Origin: Thamnaconus septentrionalis
Lineage: Eukaryota > Chordata > Actinopteri > Tetraodontiformes > Monacanthidae
Direction of reading: 5' to 3'
NCBI GenBank assembly: GCA_009823395.1
Contig: CM020509.1
Coordinates: 20,326,001 to 20,390,000, forward strand
Length of the DNA stretch: 64,000 nt
Shown: positions 26,601 to 38,045 of the stretch, piece after piece
Layout of the letters: every line of letters begins with the position of its first letter
Position numbering within the stretch: position 1 is the stretch's first letter
Notes under the pieces: generated by a model
Seen by the model: only the letters and a program-made list of their open reading frames with translations
Told to the model about the DNA's origin: nothing
Database searches by the model: none
Position numbers and translations under genes: made by a program

Positions 26601-28190
26601 TTTTTTTCCCCCATTTTTATTGATCGTAACAGACGACTCACTGCGGTTTTTTTTATTCTTTTAACCAATGTTTTTAGTTCTTTTAATCAAAATTTTACAA
26701 TCAATAATTGTATTTATTGTACGAGCTACAACAGCAGCAACAACAAAAAAACAAGAGAATATGGAAACATTTAAATGTTATTGTTGGGGAAGCAAAAATC
26801 TAAATTTCATGGAGAAACAGAATTGAAGGGTTTTTAAGTGCAGATGCAGTGATGGTGTGGTGCCGCAACCTCCGTTGCAGAATCCACTTGGAATTTTCTT
26901 TTTTTGAAACGATGAACTACCTCCAGAGCTTCTCAGCAATCTGATGCCATAAAAACATTTTGTGTGCTATTTTAAACAATGAATATTTTTTTTTCTGATG
27001 CATTGAAAGCTTGTGTTCGAGTTTTTCTGTGTTTACTATTCATTCATTTATGTATTTATTCATTTTGGTATTTGTCTATCTTTTTAATAAATGTATGTCT
27101 GTACAAAAGGTGCATAATTTTTTTTTGTTTTTGTAAATAATGTGTGGTTGTAAAAATCCAAAATGTTCTTCTTCTTAATGGTGCTATAAAATATTCTGTA
27201 TATAAATTTAAATGACATTTAATTTTTTGAAGATATTCTGAAAGATAAAATTTTGTATTCATTTAATATATTTATTTTAGGGTCTGTATGTATGAGTGTG
27301 TATTTGTATCATTTTAATCTGTGTGGTTCTCTGTTAGTGAAAAATCTTTATTTTCTTGTAAGAAAAATTGTGCCTTGTATTTCAATGTAGTAAATTTGTG
27401 GTGATGGTCTTCTTCTCTTCTTCTTCTTCTTCTTCTTCTTCTTCTTCTGGTCCCCAAAGAGAAGGAAGGAAGAAGAGAGGAGAGGAGGAAGGAGGAGGAA
27501 TTCTGGGAGAAATGTGGAGGATGGAGGAGAGTGACGGCGAGAAAGGGATGAGGAGAAGAAGATGGTGAGGAGGAGGTGAGGAGAGTCCTGAGAGAAATGA
27601 ATCACACGGGAAGGACGGGAAGGACAGGAAGGAGGATAGCGGCGGAATTGGAGGAGCGGGAGATGAATTGAGACGAGATGGGAGAACCGCTGAGTTGGGA
27701 CGAGTTTAGGGGAGCTGTGGGGGGAGGAGAGAGAAGGTGGCAGGGTGGGGTGAATAAATGAGAGTGGAGGTGCCATTCATCCCAATTTTCTTCCGGCTTG
27801 GCGTTCCCAACACTGGGATTCCGGGGATCCTCCAGATTGATGATGGACGGCAGGAAGCGGATGAGACGCCCTCGCCGTGACCTAGGCCTCCACCCTGATG
27901 AGCCGGGAGGGAGTGATGGGCGGCGGTGGCTCCTTGTCTATTGATTAGTGCCGACACTGATCAGTCTTGATGACAAGCGGAGCGACGATGGCAGCGGATT
28001 GTGATTGGACGACGGCAGCAGAGAGCTGTCAGGAAGTCAACCACGATGAAGAGAATTGAGTCAGGAGTTGGTTTGGCCTTTGAAACACTTCCTGATGTGA
28101 GCAGGATTTGATTTCCATTGTGTGATTGATTGATTCATCTGTCCAAAGGCTTCGCCACTCACCTTGATCTTTGAAAATCAATAAATAAAT
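26601..28190 (-). other. Melatonin receptor intron, AT-rich then purine-rich
   Basis: 26600-27400 is AT-rich without coding potential. (TTC)n occupies 27408-27448 and is followed by a purine-skewed plus strand (GGA/GAA-rich) to about 27735. (AAAT)n lies at 28178-28197. No gene is supported. Confidence 0.5.
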
Positions 28191-28735
28191 AAATAAAGCT
28201 GCAAGCAGCGTTCAAGGGACTGAGCATGTCACGGCCGGCACCCACCAAAGACCCTCGACACCTATCCACCTCTTCTGACGTGCAAATGGTTAAACTTATT
28301 AAAAGGTTTTATACAATATTGAAAAACCAATGTATTGTCTGTCTAATACTAAAGCTTTAAGTCTCCAACATTTATGGTTCTTAAGTTTTGCGTTTCTTTA
28401 AAAATAGATTTCTTTTAAAAGATGGAAAAACAACTGGAAATAATTCACTTCCTGTTTGTCGTGGACAAAAAAAGCAGAGGGAATGAAATGTAGGTCTTAG
28501 AGAACCGAATTTGGCCATTTTCTCTTCATTTCATGAAAATATTCACCAGCTTTGACCTGCATACAAAATTTAGTGAGATTCTGAGTAAGTACAAGAGGTC
28601 AAATGGAGGTCAAATGGAGGTCAAATGGGGGTCAATGCGCAAATAATAAATAAATGAATAAATAACAAATCAATCTGTTGCAGAGCTGGTCTTATCCCTG
28701 GGGCTTTCCCTAATAAAGCTTCAAAACATTGACTA
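28191..28735. repeat. Dispersed repeat of the 'AGCTGCAAGCAGCG' type
   Basis: The segment starts AAAGCTGCAAGCAGCGTTCA. It includes three tandem copies of GAGGTCAAATG near 28596-28635 and ends near CTTTCCCTAATAAAGC. From general knowledge, this opening motif marks a very common fish interspersed repeat; no class is assigned from this copy alone. Confidence 0.5.
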
Positions 28736-30238
28736 AGCACAATTTTTTTCTCTCCTCCCATTGTCCTAAAAGGACAGAAAATGAATTAAATCATCGTAAG
28801 TCATTTTAATTACTGGATGAACAACAGAAACGCGATCACGTGAAAGTGAACGTGGGAGGTATGAAATTCACAAACGTACCTTTCCAATTCCTGCCGCCCT
28901 TGACCTCTAACCCTTGACCTGTGACCATTGACCTCTGACCTGACAAATTCAGTGACTCCGACTCGGCCCGACTTTTTGGGATTTTGACCCGGCAAACTGT
29001 TAGTTTTCCCCATGCGAGCTCCTCCTTCTCTCGCTGTTTGATTTTTCCTCTCCTCTTTCCTCGTCTTGACGATCGATTTTCCTTCCTAATTTTTTTTTTT
29101 TTGCCTTGAACACGAAGGTCATCAACGGCAAGAAAACAAGCCGTCGACGGCGACATGAGAGGCAACAATTAGAGTCCTGATTTATTCTGTTTGGCTCCGT
29201 CCACTTGTCTGAACGCCCTTAAATTCTGACCTTATTTATGCACCGTGGTGGCGGCGGCGGCTGTCGGATTTGCACATCAATCAGACTGGGTCAGGGACTT
29301 CATGACCTCGCCATGTCTCTGAATGGCAGCCAAACGCGGAAAATCACCCAACTGTGTGCCTGCACACCAGTGCTCCCTAGTGTCCGGGAGGCCCGTCGCC
29401 TGTGTGCGAAATACAGGGGGGTACGGAACAGGTGTTTTTTCAAAAAGCAAATTTTATATATATATGTAGCATATATATATATATATACATATATATGTAT
29501 ACATATATATATGTACATACATATACATGTGTTAGAAAATGAGGCTCTGTGGCTTTTCTTTTTGTATTTTTTGTGCAGAGCAAGTAAACATGAAAACATT
29601 TGATGTGATGCTTTTTAGGGTGAACGCCGACTTCCGCAGTGATGCCAACAAAGTGGAAACACGGTCGAGAAAGTTCTTTTTTTTTTTCAAATTCAATTTT
29701 GGAAAGTGGAACGTTTTAAGACCGCGAGCTTCAGGCGCGCAGACTAGAGAGCTTCTGGCCTGGTGGCTTCTCAGCGCAGCAATCAGCTGGAGGAAACAAA
29801 CATAGAAACCTGATCCATTTTGTTTCCCCTCTCATTCAGCAGGTTTGCAAAGTATTTAAAGGTTCAGGGAACTTTTGTTTTTGATTTATTCAAAAACTGA
29901 CACGACACTGATAAGTGAGTCAAGATTGCGCAGCACGTGCAAAAATTCACTTGCTGTTTGCAGTAATAAGGGTGGTCATATTTGCATTACCGACAACCAG
30001 GACACTTGGTCTGGTGGCGAGATACTCAAATGGTTAGAGTTTACTCTGTTGGTGCAGAAGTTTAGTCCAAAATATCCTTATATTTAAAGTATCTCTCCTC
30101 TGTGTAGACAAAAAAGTGTTTTTTATTCTTACTTTATATAAAAAAAAAAAAGTTATTAAAGTTATCACTATCACTTTATATATACACATATAGGCAGTGC
30201 GGTCACCCCAGTAATGATAACAATGCGCCTCCTCCTAC
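28736..30238 (-). other. Melatonin receptor intron next to exon 1
   Basis: TA/ATGT-rich semi-palindromic tract at 29450-29530; otherwise no recognisable element. The 5' splice site of exon 1 (minus strand AAGCAG then GTAGGAGG) is at 30239/30238. Confidence 0.55.
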
Positions 30239-30527
30239 CTGCTTTCCTGAGTTTCCTGTTCCTGAAGACGGACACGATGACCAGCAGGTTGCCGATCACA
30301 TCCACCACGATGGTGGTGATGAGGACGCCGGCCAGCACCGTCACCACCCAGGGGAAGGACTGCTGCTGCGGCGGCGCCGCCGGCGGCGTAGCGTTGCGGG
30401 TCGCCAGGGTGGCCGCCACCACGGTGGGCTCAACCCCCTCCAGGGGCATCAGCTGCGGGAGGTGCCGCGGGTCGACCAGCCGCAGCGGGTGGTGGTGGTG
30501 GTGTTGGTGATGGTGGCGGTTTAGCAT
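30239..30527 (-). CDS. mtnr1-like: Melatonin receptor (class A GPCR), exon 1
   Basis: Exon 1 encodes the extracellular N-terminus, helix 1 and the start of intracellular loop 1. From the first ATG (30527) it gives 96 residues plus one base. The N-terminus is His-rich at residues 5-13, then has an N-glycosylation site (NAT, about 45-47), helix 1 at about 60-88 with the conserved GN pair, and FRNRKLRKAG leading into loop 1. The donor is CAG then GTAGGAGG. Melatonin receptor genes characteristically have one intron at exactly this point, and the split glycine codon joins exon 2 in frame. A second in-frame ATG at residue 27 (30447-30449) would remove the His-rich stretch and could be the true start. 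The ORF's translation past 30239 (RRRRIVI...) is intronic. Confidence 0.9.
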
Positions 30528-31294
30528 GGTGACGGCCGGCCGGTGGGGGGTTGGTGGAAGGGTTGTGGTGGTGACGGTGGTCGTGGGGTTGTTTTTTTTT
30601 TTTTTTTTCGGAGGGTCACTTCCGGCGGGGAGTGGAGCTGGTCTCGGTCATGACGCCCGTTGTTGTTTCTGAAGTAAAAAGTCAGAGTTTTTCGGGAGGA
30701 ATTGTTTTGTTTTCTTTGTTTTTTTTCTTTGACGGAGTGAGCAACGCGCGAGGGGGACACTCAGGAGAAGCGCGCGGTGCTTGAGGACGGGAAGCGCGTG
30801 ATGCTTAAGGGCGATAAGCGCGCCATGGCAGCGGGTTCCAGTGAGGGGGAGCCCCGAACTGAGGGGGGGCGGCGGGGAGCGGACTCAGGTGAGCCGACCG
30901 AGACCACCTGTGCGCGCCGTGGCACCGGGAGCACGCGCCCTTTTTTTTTTTTTTTTTTTTTACGCGTTACGGGTCCCCGCGCATGGCCTCACCGGGTCTC
31001 CTCGGTCGAACCGCTCAGCTGGTTCCTCCGGTGACGAGCGGCGCGTCGATATCTCTCATCCACGCGGTTCCGGTTCCGGTCCGCACAAGGAGGTGGCGCA
31101 GCGGCATCAGCAGAGGCTTCCCGCCGGATCCTGCCAGTGAATCGGCTCCCGTCGATCAGCTTCATTCACGCGATCCGCCGCCTGATTCATGATTCCCGAC
31201 TCATTCACACTCATTCGCAAGCCTCGCGCCGTCACGTGCGGGAGGCGACTCGCGCTCCCAGCGTCTCGGGGAAGCGCAATATGAGGCTCCGCCA

Positions 31295-31300
<6 letters not shown>
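30528..31300 (-). promoter_or_regulatory. GC-rich presumed promoter / 5' UTR of the melatonin receptor
   Basis: Immediately upstream of the receptor start codon is about 750 bp rich in CG dinucleotides (GCGCGC-type words near 30740-30800, 30900-30960 and 31180-31270), broken by T-runs at 30592-30608 and 30941-30961. No TATA box or defined start site could be fixed. The promoter assignment rests on position and CpG richness only. Confidence 0.4.
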
Positions 31301-31389
<89 letters not shown>

Positions 31390-31390
31390 C
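31301..31390. repeat. (TC)n microsatellite
   Basis: A pure CT run of about 40 units just upstream of the presumed melatonin receptor promoter; on the gene strand it is a GAGA-type tract. A second, less pure CT tract lies at 31508-31545. Confidence 0.97.
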
Positions 31391-31665
31391 TCTCTCTCTC
31401 ATCTTACCCTTCGGCGTGTCAGTGTGCGCGCGCGTGCTTCCCGCCCACAGTGGCTCCGTTCCATTTTTTAATCATCCATTCATCTTTCTGGCTGCCCGTC
31501 ATCCCCCCCTCTCTCTCTCTCTCTCCCTCTCACTCTCTCTCTCCTCTGGATGCGCGTGTCCCTCGCCTCCTAAAGGGAGCGCGCACCGCGGCGGCGCGTG
31601 TCTTCTCTGTTATCTCTCCACCTGTCCATTAACCGGAAGTGATGCTTCGGCTGTCTGGCGTGGTT

Positions 31666-31667
31666 TG

Positions 31668-31709
<42 letters not shown>

Positions 31710-31741
31710 GTGTGTGTGTGTGTGTGCGTGTGTGTGTGTGA
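31666..31741. repeat. (TG)n microsatellite
   Basis: A TG dinucleotide run of about 38 units with three C interruptions (TGCG). Confidence 0.97.
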
Positions 31742-31977
31742 TGTCTTGATGTTTTGACAAAGGACAAGTTACTCCAGCAAAGTGGCAAAGTGATGCTTCG
31801 TGGGTAACGACACAGGTTGATGGATGTTGGATCTCAGCCAATCAAGTAGTGAGTGGTCTTGGTGAACAGAAGTACACCCGATTAAACGTGCCTCAGTTGG
31901 CTGCAGAGCAGAGCCTGCTGAATGTCTTCTCATTCAGCCCATTCAAACAACCAACATTCATTCACCCTGAGTTCATT

Positions 31978-31979
31978 AA

Positions 31980-32024
<45 letters not shown>

Positions 32025-32400
32025 CATGAATCTGGCCAAATTGGCTAATGCTAATTGGAAGGAGGGCGAAGGAAGATGAGGGAAGAGGCGATAAGAATGG
32101 AGGGAATGGTGAAGATACAGACAGAAGAGAAGGAGAAAGTGGGGAGGAAGAAGAGGAGGGGGAGGAGTAGAGCACGGGATGGTGGTAAAGGAGAGAAGGG
32201 ACAAGGAGCAATGGATCAAGTGGAGGAGACGGTGGAGATAAAAGAGCAGAGGCGTAAAGGAGAAGAGGTCAGGATGAGACGGAGGGAGGAGGAGGAGTAG
32301 TTGGAGGAGGAGAAAGAGGAGGAGAGGAAGGACAAGAAGGGAGAAGAAGGAGATCAAGGAAGGGGCGGAAACCAGACCAGAACAATGGAAAGGAAAAGCT
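31978..32400. repeat. (AAT)n followed by a long polypurine tract
   Basis: (AAT)n occupies 31978-32023. From about 32050 to 32400 the plus strand is overwhelmingly purine (GGA, GAA, GAG words). ORFs on both strands here are compositionally biased and not credible genes. Confidence 0.85.
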
Positions 32401-32573
32401 GGTTGTAATAAAAAAAAAAAATCATTATATAGACAATAACTAAAAAAAAAAAAACAGTAAATGCATTTCAATGAGCTTGATACTAAAAACAATCAGACAA
32501 ACAATGCCAACGCTTGAACTTGCACTGTTTCTTCGACTCTTTGCAGCAGGAATCTGCTGCTACTGCTGTCACT

Positions 32574-33314
32574 CAGTGCGTTTACATGCAGAGCTTAATC
32601 GGAGTAAGCAATAAATCGGTTTTCTGGTCCAATCGGAGTTCTCACCTTGTCCCCGTACACATGCAGCTGAGAAATTCCAATTATTGACGGGAACGTGTCC
32701 TCCTCCCAACACTAGGGGGCGGTGTGAGTCTTTTCAGCCGGTCAACTGCTCCCGGTCGACATATTACATCATTACGATACGTACGATAGTACATAATGTA
32801 CGTGTTACTAACTTTGCGGATAAGGTGCACCCTATTTCTCGTGCTCATGGTGATTTTAAAAGGCAGACGAGAACGTCGTGTGCAATGTCTTCGATGCTAC
32901 GCTTTGTGCCATCGCTACTGACCCGAAACTCTCGTTCGGGTCCGGAGCACAGAGTGGTGGGAGAGGGTCGCACTGAAGGAGTTTTCGGAAGCGGAACGCC
33001 AACTCCCCTCCAGATGAGAAGCGCTATTGTTTTATACAAACTGGCTGGCTTTGCAGAATACCGCGTCGTTGCAAACCAGTTTGCGGTGCGCAAATCCACA
33101 GTTAAAAAGTTTGCGTACAGGTTTTTGCAAAGGAATGGTGTCTCCAGTCAATAGTCCGACTAAGGCGCATACATGGCAGAGAAATTCGAATTCCAATCGC
33201 ATTATCTGGGCGTCTCAGTCGGAGTTCTCCGATTCCAATCGGAGTTGTCAAACTCCGATCATAATCGGACGAAGGCGATAATTCCAATTTCTCTAGTGCC
33301 ATGTAAACGCACTG
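32574..33314 (+). mobile_element. Harbinger-like DNA transposon with matching inverted ends and transposase HTH remnant
   Basis: The element begins CAGTGCGTTTACATG and ends CATGTAAACGCACTG, a perfect 15-bp inverted repeat. It is flanked by ACT on both sides (32571-32573, 33315-33317), consistent with a 3-bp target duplication. AATCGGAGTT-type words recur inside both ends. Inside, the plus strand encodes SAIVLYKLAGFAEYRVVANQ and then a STVKKFAYRF segment (about 33014-33151), which looks like the helix-turn-helix start of PIF/Harbinger-type transposases. The catalytic part is missing, so the copy is a 741-bp internally deleted, non-autonomous element. It sits between the melatonin receptor and fat2. 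Assignment to superfamily is from the 3-bp duplication and the HTH; no search was possible. Confidence 0.78.
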
Positions 33315-33325
33315 ACTGTTTCAGC

Positions 33326-33409
33326 TATTGCTGTTGCTGTTGCTGCTGCTGCTGCTGTTGCTGTTGTTGCAGCTGCTGCTGCTGCTGCTGCTGCCGCTGC
33401 CGCTTCTGG
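33326..33409. repeat. (CTG)n trinucleotide repeat
   Basis: CTG/TTG units for about 84 bp with a CAG interruption, immediately downstream of the Harbinger-like element. The poly-Cys, poly-Ala and poly-Gln ORFs are its translations. Confidence 0.95.
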
Positions 33410-33410
33410 C

Positions 33411-33850
33411 CATGTGTCGTCCAGAATAAATAACCCATGTAGTGTTGCGATGTTGTGCGACGCTGGTGGCCGCCCAACCCCCTTCCTCCCTCCCTCCATC
33501 CATGTGACAGCCCCCCTAAACCACCCGCCTCACCCTGCCACACACACACACACACACACATACACACACACACACAATCACCTGTTGTTTCCACTCCACA
33601 CGCCGCTATAGGCGCACACGACAATAAGCACCAATTTTAGCCCCTATTAGGTATAGATGTACACCCTATAGGTTTGAGGCTGTAAAATAGCTTTTGGTGA
33701 CCTTTGACCCCATCCTAGCAGCACCCGTTCCTGCAGGATTGTCTAAATTTCTGTGTGCAAAAAAAAAAAAAGAAAGGGAAGGAGGGAAAAACAACAACAA
33801 TGGCACCGCCGGCTCGGCCTCAGGTGATGAGCAGACACATGGATTGCAAA

Positions 33851-33890
<40 letters not shown>

Positions 33891-33977
33891 CGTAGCACTG
33901 TGAGAACGACATTAGTCATTTAGTCATTCTACTATTTGCCAAACTCTGGGAAAATTAGAATGATTGTGTTCCTGCGT

Positions 33978-34022
<45 letters not shown>

Positions 34023-34565
34023 TCGGATTTATTTAAATATATGTTAGTATTACCGATGTTTCAAATCTACATTTTTATTAGCATTCCCTCACCTTTGAAC
34101 CACATGTATAATTTGAATTTGTATAATGAGACGTGCTGCGTGCATGTGTGTGTGTGTGTGTGCTTGTGCGTATGTGTTCTGTGTGTGTGCACAGTGTGTC
34201 ACTAGTTACACCTGCGAGCCTCCCGATCCCACGACGAGAGAGTGCGAAGGTCTGGTGAATGCAGGAGGCGCCCGCTGATGTCACGGAGGGCTTCGCGAGG
34301 ATGGAGATGACGCAGGCGTGCGTGTCAGCGACCGGCACACGCCCATGGAGTCAGAGGGTGGAGTCACGCCGCAGGGGGCGTTTCCTAAATGCGAGTCAGG
34401 GGGATGGAAGGTTGGCGGGGGGGGGGTGCAAGTGATTGGCTGAAAGTGTCTCTGTGTCACACTGAGAGCTGCTGAGCCTTATGTGGTGGGCGGAGTTTAA
34501 CGACAGCCAGTGTGCCAAAGCCAGTCGGCGGTAGAGAAAAGCTTGTTAGACAGTTGGCTTATCAC

Positions 34566-34604
<39 letters not shown>

Positions 34605-34731
34605 GTGGATAATGAGGACGACACCCAGGGTGCTGAAATAATTGAGACTGTCTGATGTCTTGTCAACTACAGCTCTCATCCTAACATCACAATTAGAATG
34701 ATAAATTGAAAGAATCCCACAAATGGAGGAG

Positions 34732-34778
<47 letters not shown>

Positions 34779-34832
34779 TGTCTGAACTGAAATCAGGGAA
34801 GTCCACTGAACGGGCATTTAATCTGGGCTGAC

Positions 34833-34869
<37 letters not shown>

Positions 34870-34990
34870 ATGGTTGCTTTTGTAGAAGAAAGATGTAATT
34901 ACTGCGAGGTGGTATTGGACTGTCACGTGGGAGGATGGCTGGAGTGGCCATGTCAGGGGCTTCTAGCACCGCAAGGCTTTCAACGTGTCT
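33411..34990. repeat. Intergenic region dense in (CA)n/(TG)n tracts
   Basis: CA or TG microsatellites lie at 33540-33576, 33853-33890, 33980-34020, 34141-34165, 34562-34603, 34735-34778 and 34833-34867. Between 34200 and 34480 the sequence is GC-rich. No gene is supported. Confidence 0.85.
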
Positions 34991-34993
34991 TCT

Positions 34994-35451
34994 TCATCAT
35001 CATCATCGTCATTGCCGTCTTCATCATCATCATCATCATCATCATTGTCGCCGTCTTCGTCATCATAATCATCATCACCATCGTCGCCGTCTTTATCCTC
35101 ATCATCATCATCTTCGTCATCATCATTCGTCATTATCATTATCTTCTTCTTCATCATCATCATCATCATCATCATCGTCGCCGTCTTCGTCATCATAATC
35201 ATCATCATCATTGTCGCCGTCTTCGTCATCATAATCATCATCACCATCGTCGCCGTCTTTATCCTCATCATCATCATCGTCATCATCATCTTCGTCATTA
35301 TCATTATCGTCCTCTTCTTCATCACCATCATCATCATCATCATCATCGTCGCCGTCTTCGTCATCATAATCATCATCATCATTGTCGCTGTCTTTATCAT
35401 CATCATCATCATCATCATCATCATTATCATTATCGTCCTCTTCTTCATGAC

Positions 35452-35502
<51 letters not shown>

Positions 35503-35503
35503 G
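34994..35503. repeat. Compound (ATC)n minisatellite with higher-order units
   Basis: About 510 bp of CAT/ATC trinucleotides is periodically interrupted by GTCGCCGTCTT-type words, often about 36 bp apart, with a longer block structure. The His-rich plus-strand and Met/Asp-rich minus-strand ORFs (over 200 codons) are repeat translations. Confidence 0.95.
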
Positions 35504-36725
35504 ATCTCACAATATTTTAATAGGATTTGTTGAAGTGACACGTCTCGTCCTGAGAGCTGCTGAAATTGCTGTGTGGAAATGTTCTCGTTGGTGACAGAGC
35601 AGGTGTTTGCTTCAGCCCTCAGGCCATCAGTCTTACGGAACAGGGTCAGACAAGTCAAGACTGCTGGAAAACACTGATATTTTTGGTCAATGCAATATGT
35701 GAAAAATATATTCAGTTTGTAAATGGTAGGCTAATCAAACAGTCTGGTTCCAGGAGGTAATCAACCCAATGGGTCTGTCTGTCAGAACAGTTAGACGAAG
35801 GCAGGAGATGTGGTGCAATCATTCATTGTCTTTCGGATTTGTTCGAACTGGTTTCTCTGACAAAAAAAAAAACAGAAACAAGATAACAGAGAGTCATTAT
35901 TCTAACATTCCAACAAAGGCTATCTATTCCAAGCAATCAATCATTCTTTGAAATGGGAAATAAGACATAGCTATCAAAACTTAAACAGGAAACACATAAA
36001 TCAGATGCGCTATAAATACACAGAAATGAAATAAACTCACATCTCAGGCACACGGTTCAAACGGTAGTGCTGTGACATCCAAGAGGAGAGGAAGAGGGGT
36101 GCAACACTGTTGAGCTGACTTCCTGCACAGAATCTGAGCTCCGCCCTTCCAGGAAGTAGTGGATGCAGGTAGAGGAAAAAGAAGGAAGAAGGTGCAAGGA
36201 GGAGGGGATTTTCCACAATGTGAATATAGTAAAATAGTCACACGACAAGATTTGATTTGTTTCCTCTCAGCATCCAAGGCAGCAGCAGCAGCAGTAGCAG
36301 CAGCAGCAGTAGCACTGTGTTTTTGCTGTAAATGCATGAAGAACAATGATTTCCTGAATCTTTCCTCTTCTGGTGGTGATCAAACAGAGCTTCCCAAAAG
36401 TGGCTGGAGATAAGTTTAGGGTTGGGGTAGCCATAAAAAAGAAAGATCGATCTTCTGGTAAAAGTGCTTCAAGAGCTTTCACGTAGCTCGACACAGAAGA
36501 AAAGTGTCTCTGAATACTGCATAGGATGGTTCAGTTCTTATGACAAGCAGAGTTGCACCTCTTGAATTCAGAAGTGTTGGCCCATCACGGATCTTGAACC
36601 GCCAATTGTGGGATTTGAAGCTCTTTCTGTTGTTCTGTTGAGCTGTTTGGCCGCTGTTAAAACCCTTCTGTTGGAAAACCTTTTGTGATTCAAAGATGGG
36701 ATTCAGGCAGATCTGAGTAAAAAAA
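35504..36725. other. Intergenic, no gene seen
   Basis: A short CAG-type repeat lies at 36274-36312. No splice-flanked coding segment was recognised between the receptor promoter side and the fat2 3' end. Confidence 0.5.
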
Positions 36726-36895
36726 TGGGTGGGGTTGGGGTAATGATAAGGGTTGGGTTTGGGTTTGGGATTACAGTTGGAGTTGGGGTGGGAGGGTTAG
36801 GGTTGGCTTTGAGGTGAGGCTTCTGGTTAGGGTTGAAGTTAGAATCAGGGTTAAGGTTGGGTTTAGGGTTTGGTTTGGGGTTAAGGTTAAGCGCT
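36726..36895. repeat. Degenerate GGGTTR tandem repeat (telomere-like)
   Basis: The plus strand is built from variants of GGGTT, GGTTAGGGTT and GGTTTGGGTT over about 170 bp, with irregular spacing. It resembles, but is not, a clean TTAGGG array. Confidence 0.8.
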
Positions 36896-38045
36896 CACTC
36901 CAACCCTTACCTGATTTTTGGAGTTTATCTTGTAAGAATACATAAGCAAAAAAAAACTTAATACAAAGAGGCAACAAAATTGCATATTTGCCCCCATGTT
37001 ATTTACACACAGCACAGAGCTCATTGGGCGGGGTCAGGATCAGGCAGGATGACGCCGCTGACGGGGGCAGATAAGAGCCGAGCGGCCGGCCGCCGTTCAC
37101 ACATCCTTTCATCTCGTCACACTCGAGTGCTGTGAAAAATCTCACACAGTCAGACACGGCCGTCCAGTACGTATCCGTGGGCACACACACACACGCACGC
37201 ACCCGTCCTCTCGCCTCATTAACAGATGTGTTGGAGGATTCGGGATGATTTGGCTTGCGTTCGGCGTTCCCCCAACTGTTTTACGTCACTCCTGTGCGTG
37301 TATGTGTGTACAATGCTGCTTTATACGCCGCTCTGCAATAAGCAACGCGTCGCAGAATTGATCTGCTGCTAGCAATTGATTATTCCACTTTTCGCTTTGT
37401 TGCTAACGAGACGTCGCGGCGCTGCAGCAGCTTCAAAGTGGGGATGAAGAAGTGCTTTGGCTTTGGTTGAAAGTTAACGTTGTTGCCACGCGCTTGTTGA
37501 TTTTATAGGCAAAGATAATGGTTCCAGGTCTGTGTTGTTTCAATATGAGGCCATTCGATTTGAACTACGGCATTAAAAGGCCAACTGATAAACATAACCA
37601 AGACACTGCTGAGATCATTCTTTGCGTCTGTCCTGCTGTCACCTTGACGGATGTCTTTTTGTGGGCTCGGTTGCACTACCACATGCGACCACCAGAGGCA
37701 CTGTAGAGCACCCAATTACCCTGCCTTTGCCTTGCAGCCCACTGGCTTACTGAAACAGTGTCTTCGATAGGCTACAATGCTAACGTGTTGCCTTCAAAAA
37801 AGCAGGACAATTTCTTGTCATTTTTTTTTCATCACCTGGGAACTGATCTCACCTTACGGAAATCGGACGTCACCGCTGACCTCAGGCAGGTTCAAATGAT
37901 CCTGAATTTTCTCTGATAAGGATCATCCTGTCTGGAGGAGGATAGAAGTTTTTTTTTTCCTCAGAAAGATTAAACTTTTTGTTTATTCCCTGTCTGTTTA
38001 CAACGCTAGTGAACTTCAAAGCAGGACGACGTGCAAGATAATATC
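36896..38045. other. Intergenic downstream of fat2, no gene seen
   Basis: The interval contains a GC-rich stretch with a CGGCCGGCCGCCG core at 37080-37095, a short CA tract at 37184-37200 and otherwise plain sequence. No exon is supported. Confidence 0.5.

Noticed and set aside
30841..31192. Plus-strand gene starting opposite the receptor promoter
   Set aside because: ORFs are short, Arg/Pro/Gly-rich and typical of CpG-rich promoter sequence; no downstream exon.
34837..35658. His-rich and Met/Asp-rich ORFs over 220 codons
   Set aside because: Pure translation of the (ATC)n minisatellite on either strand.
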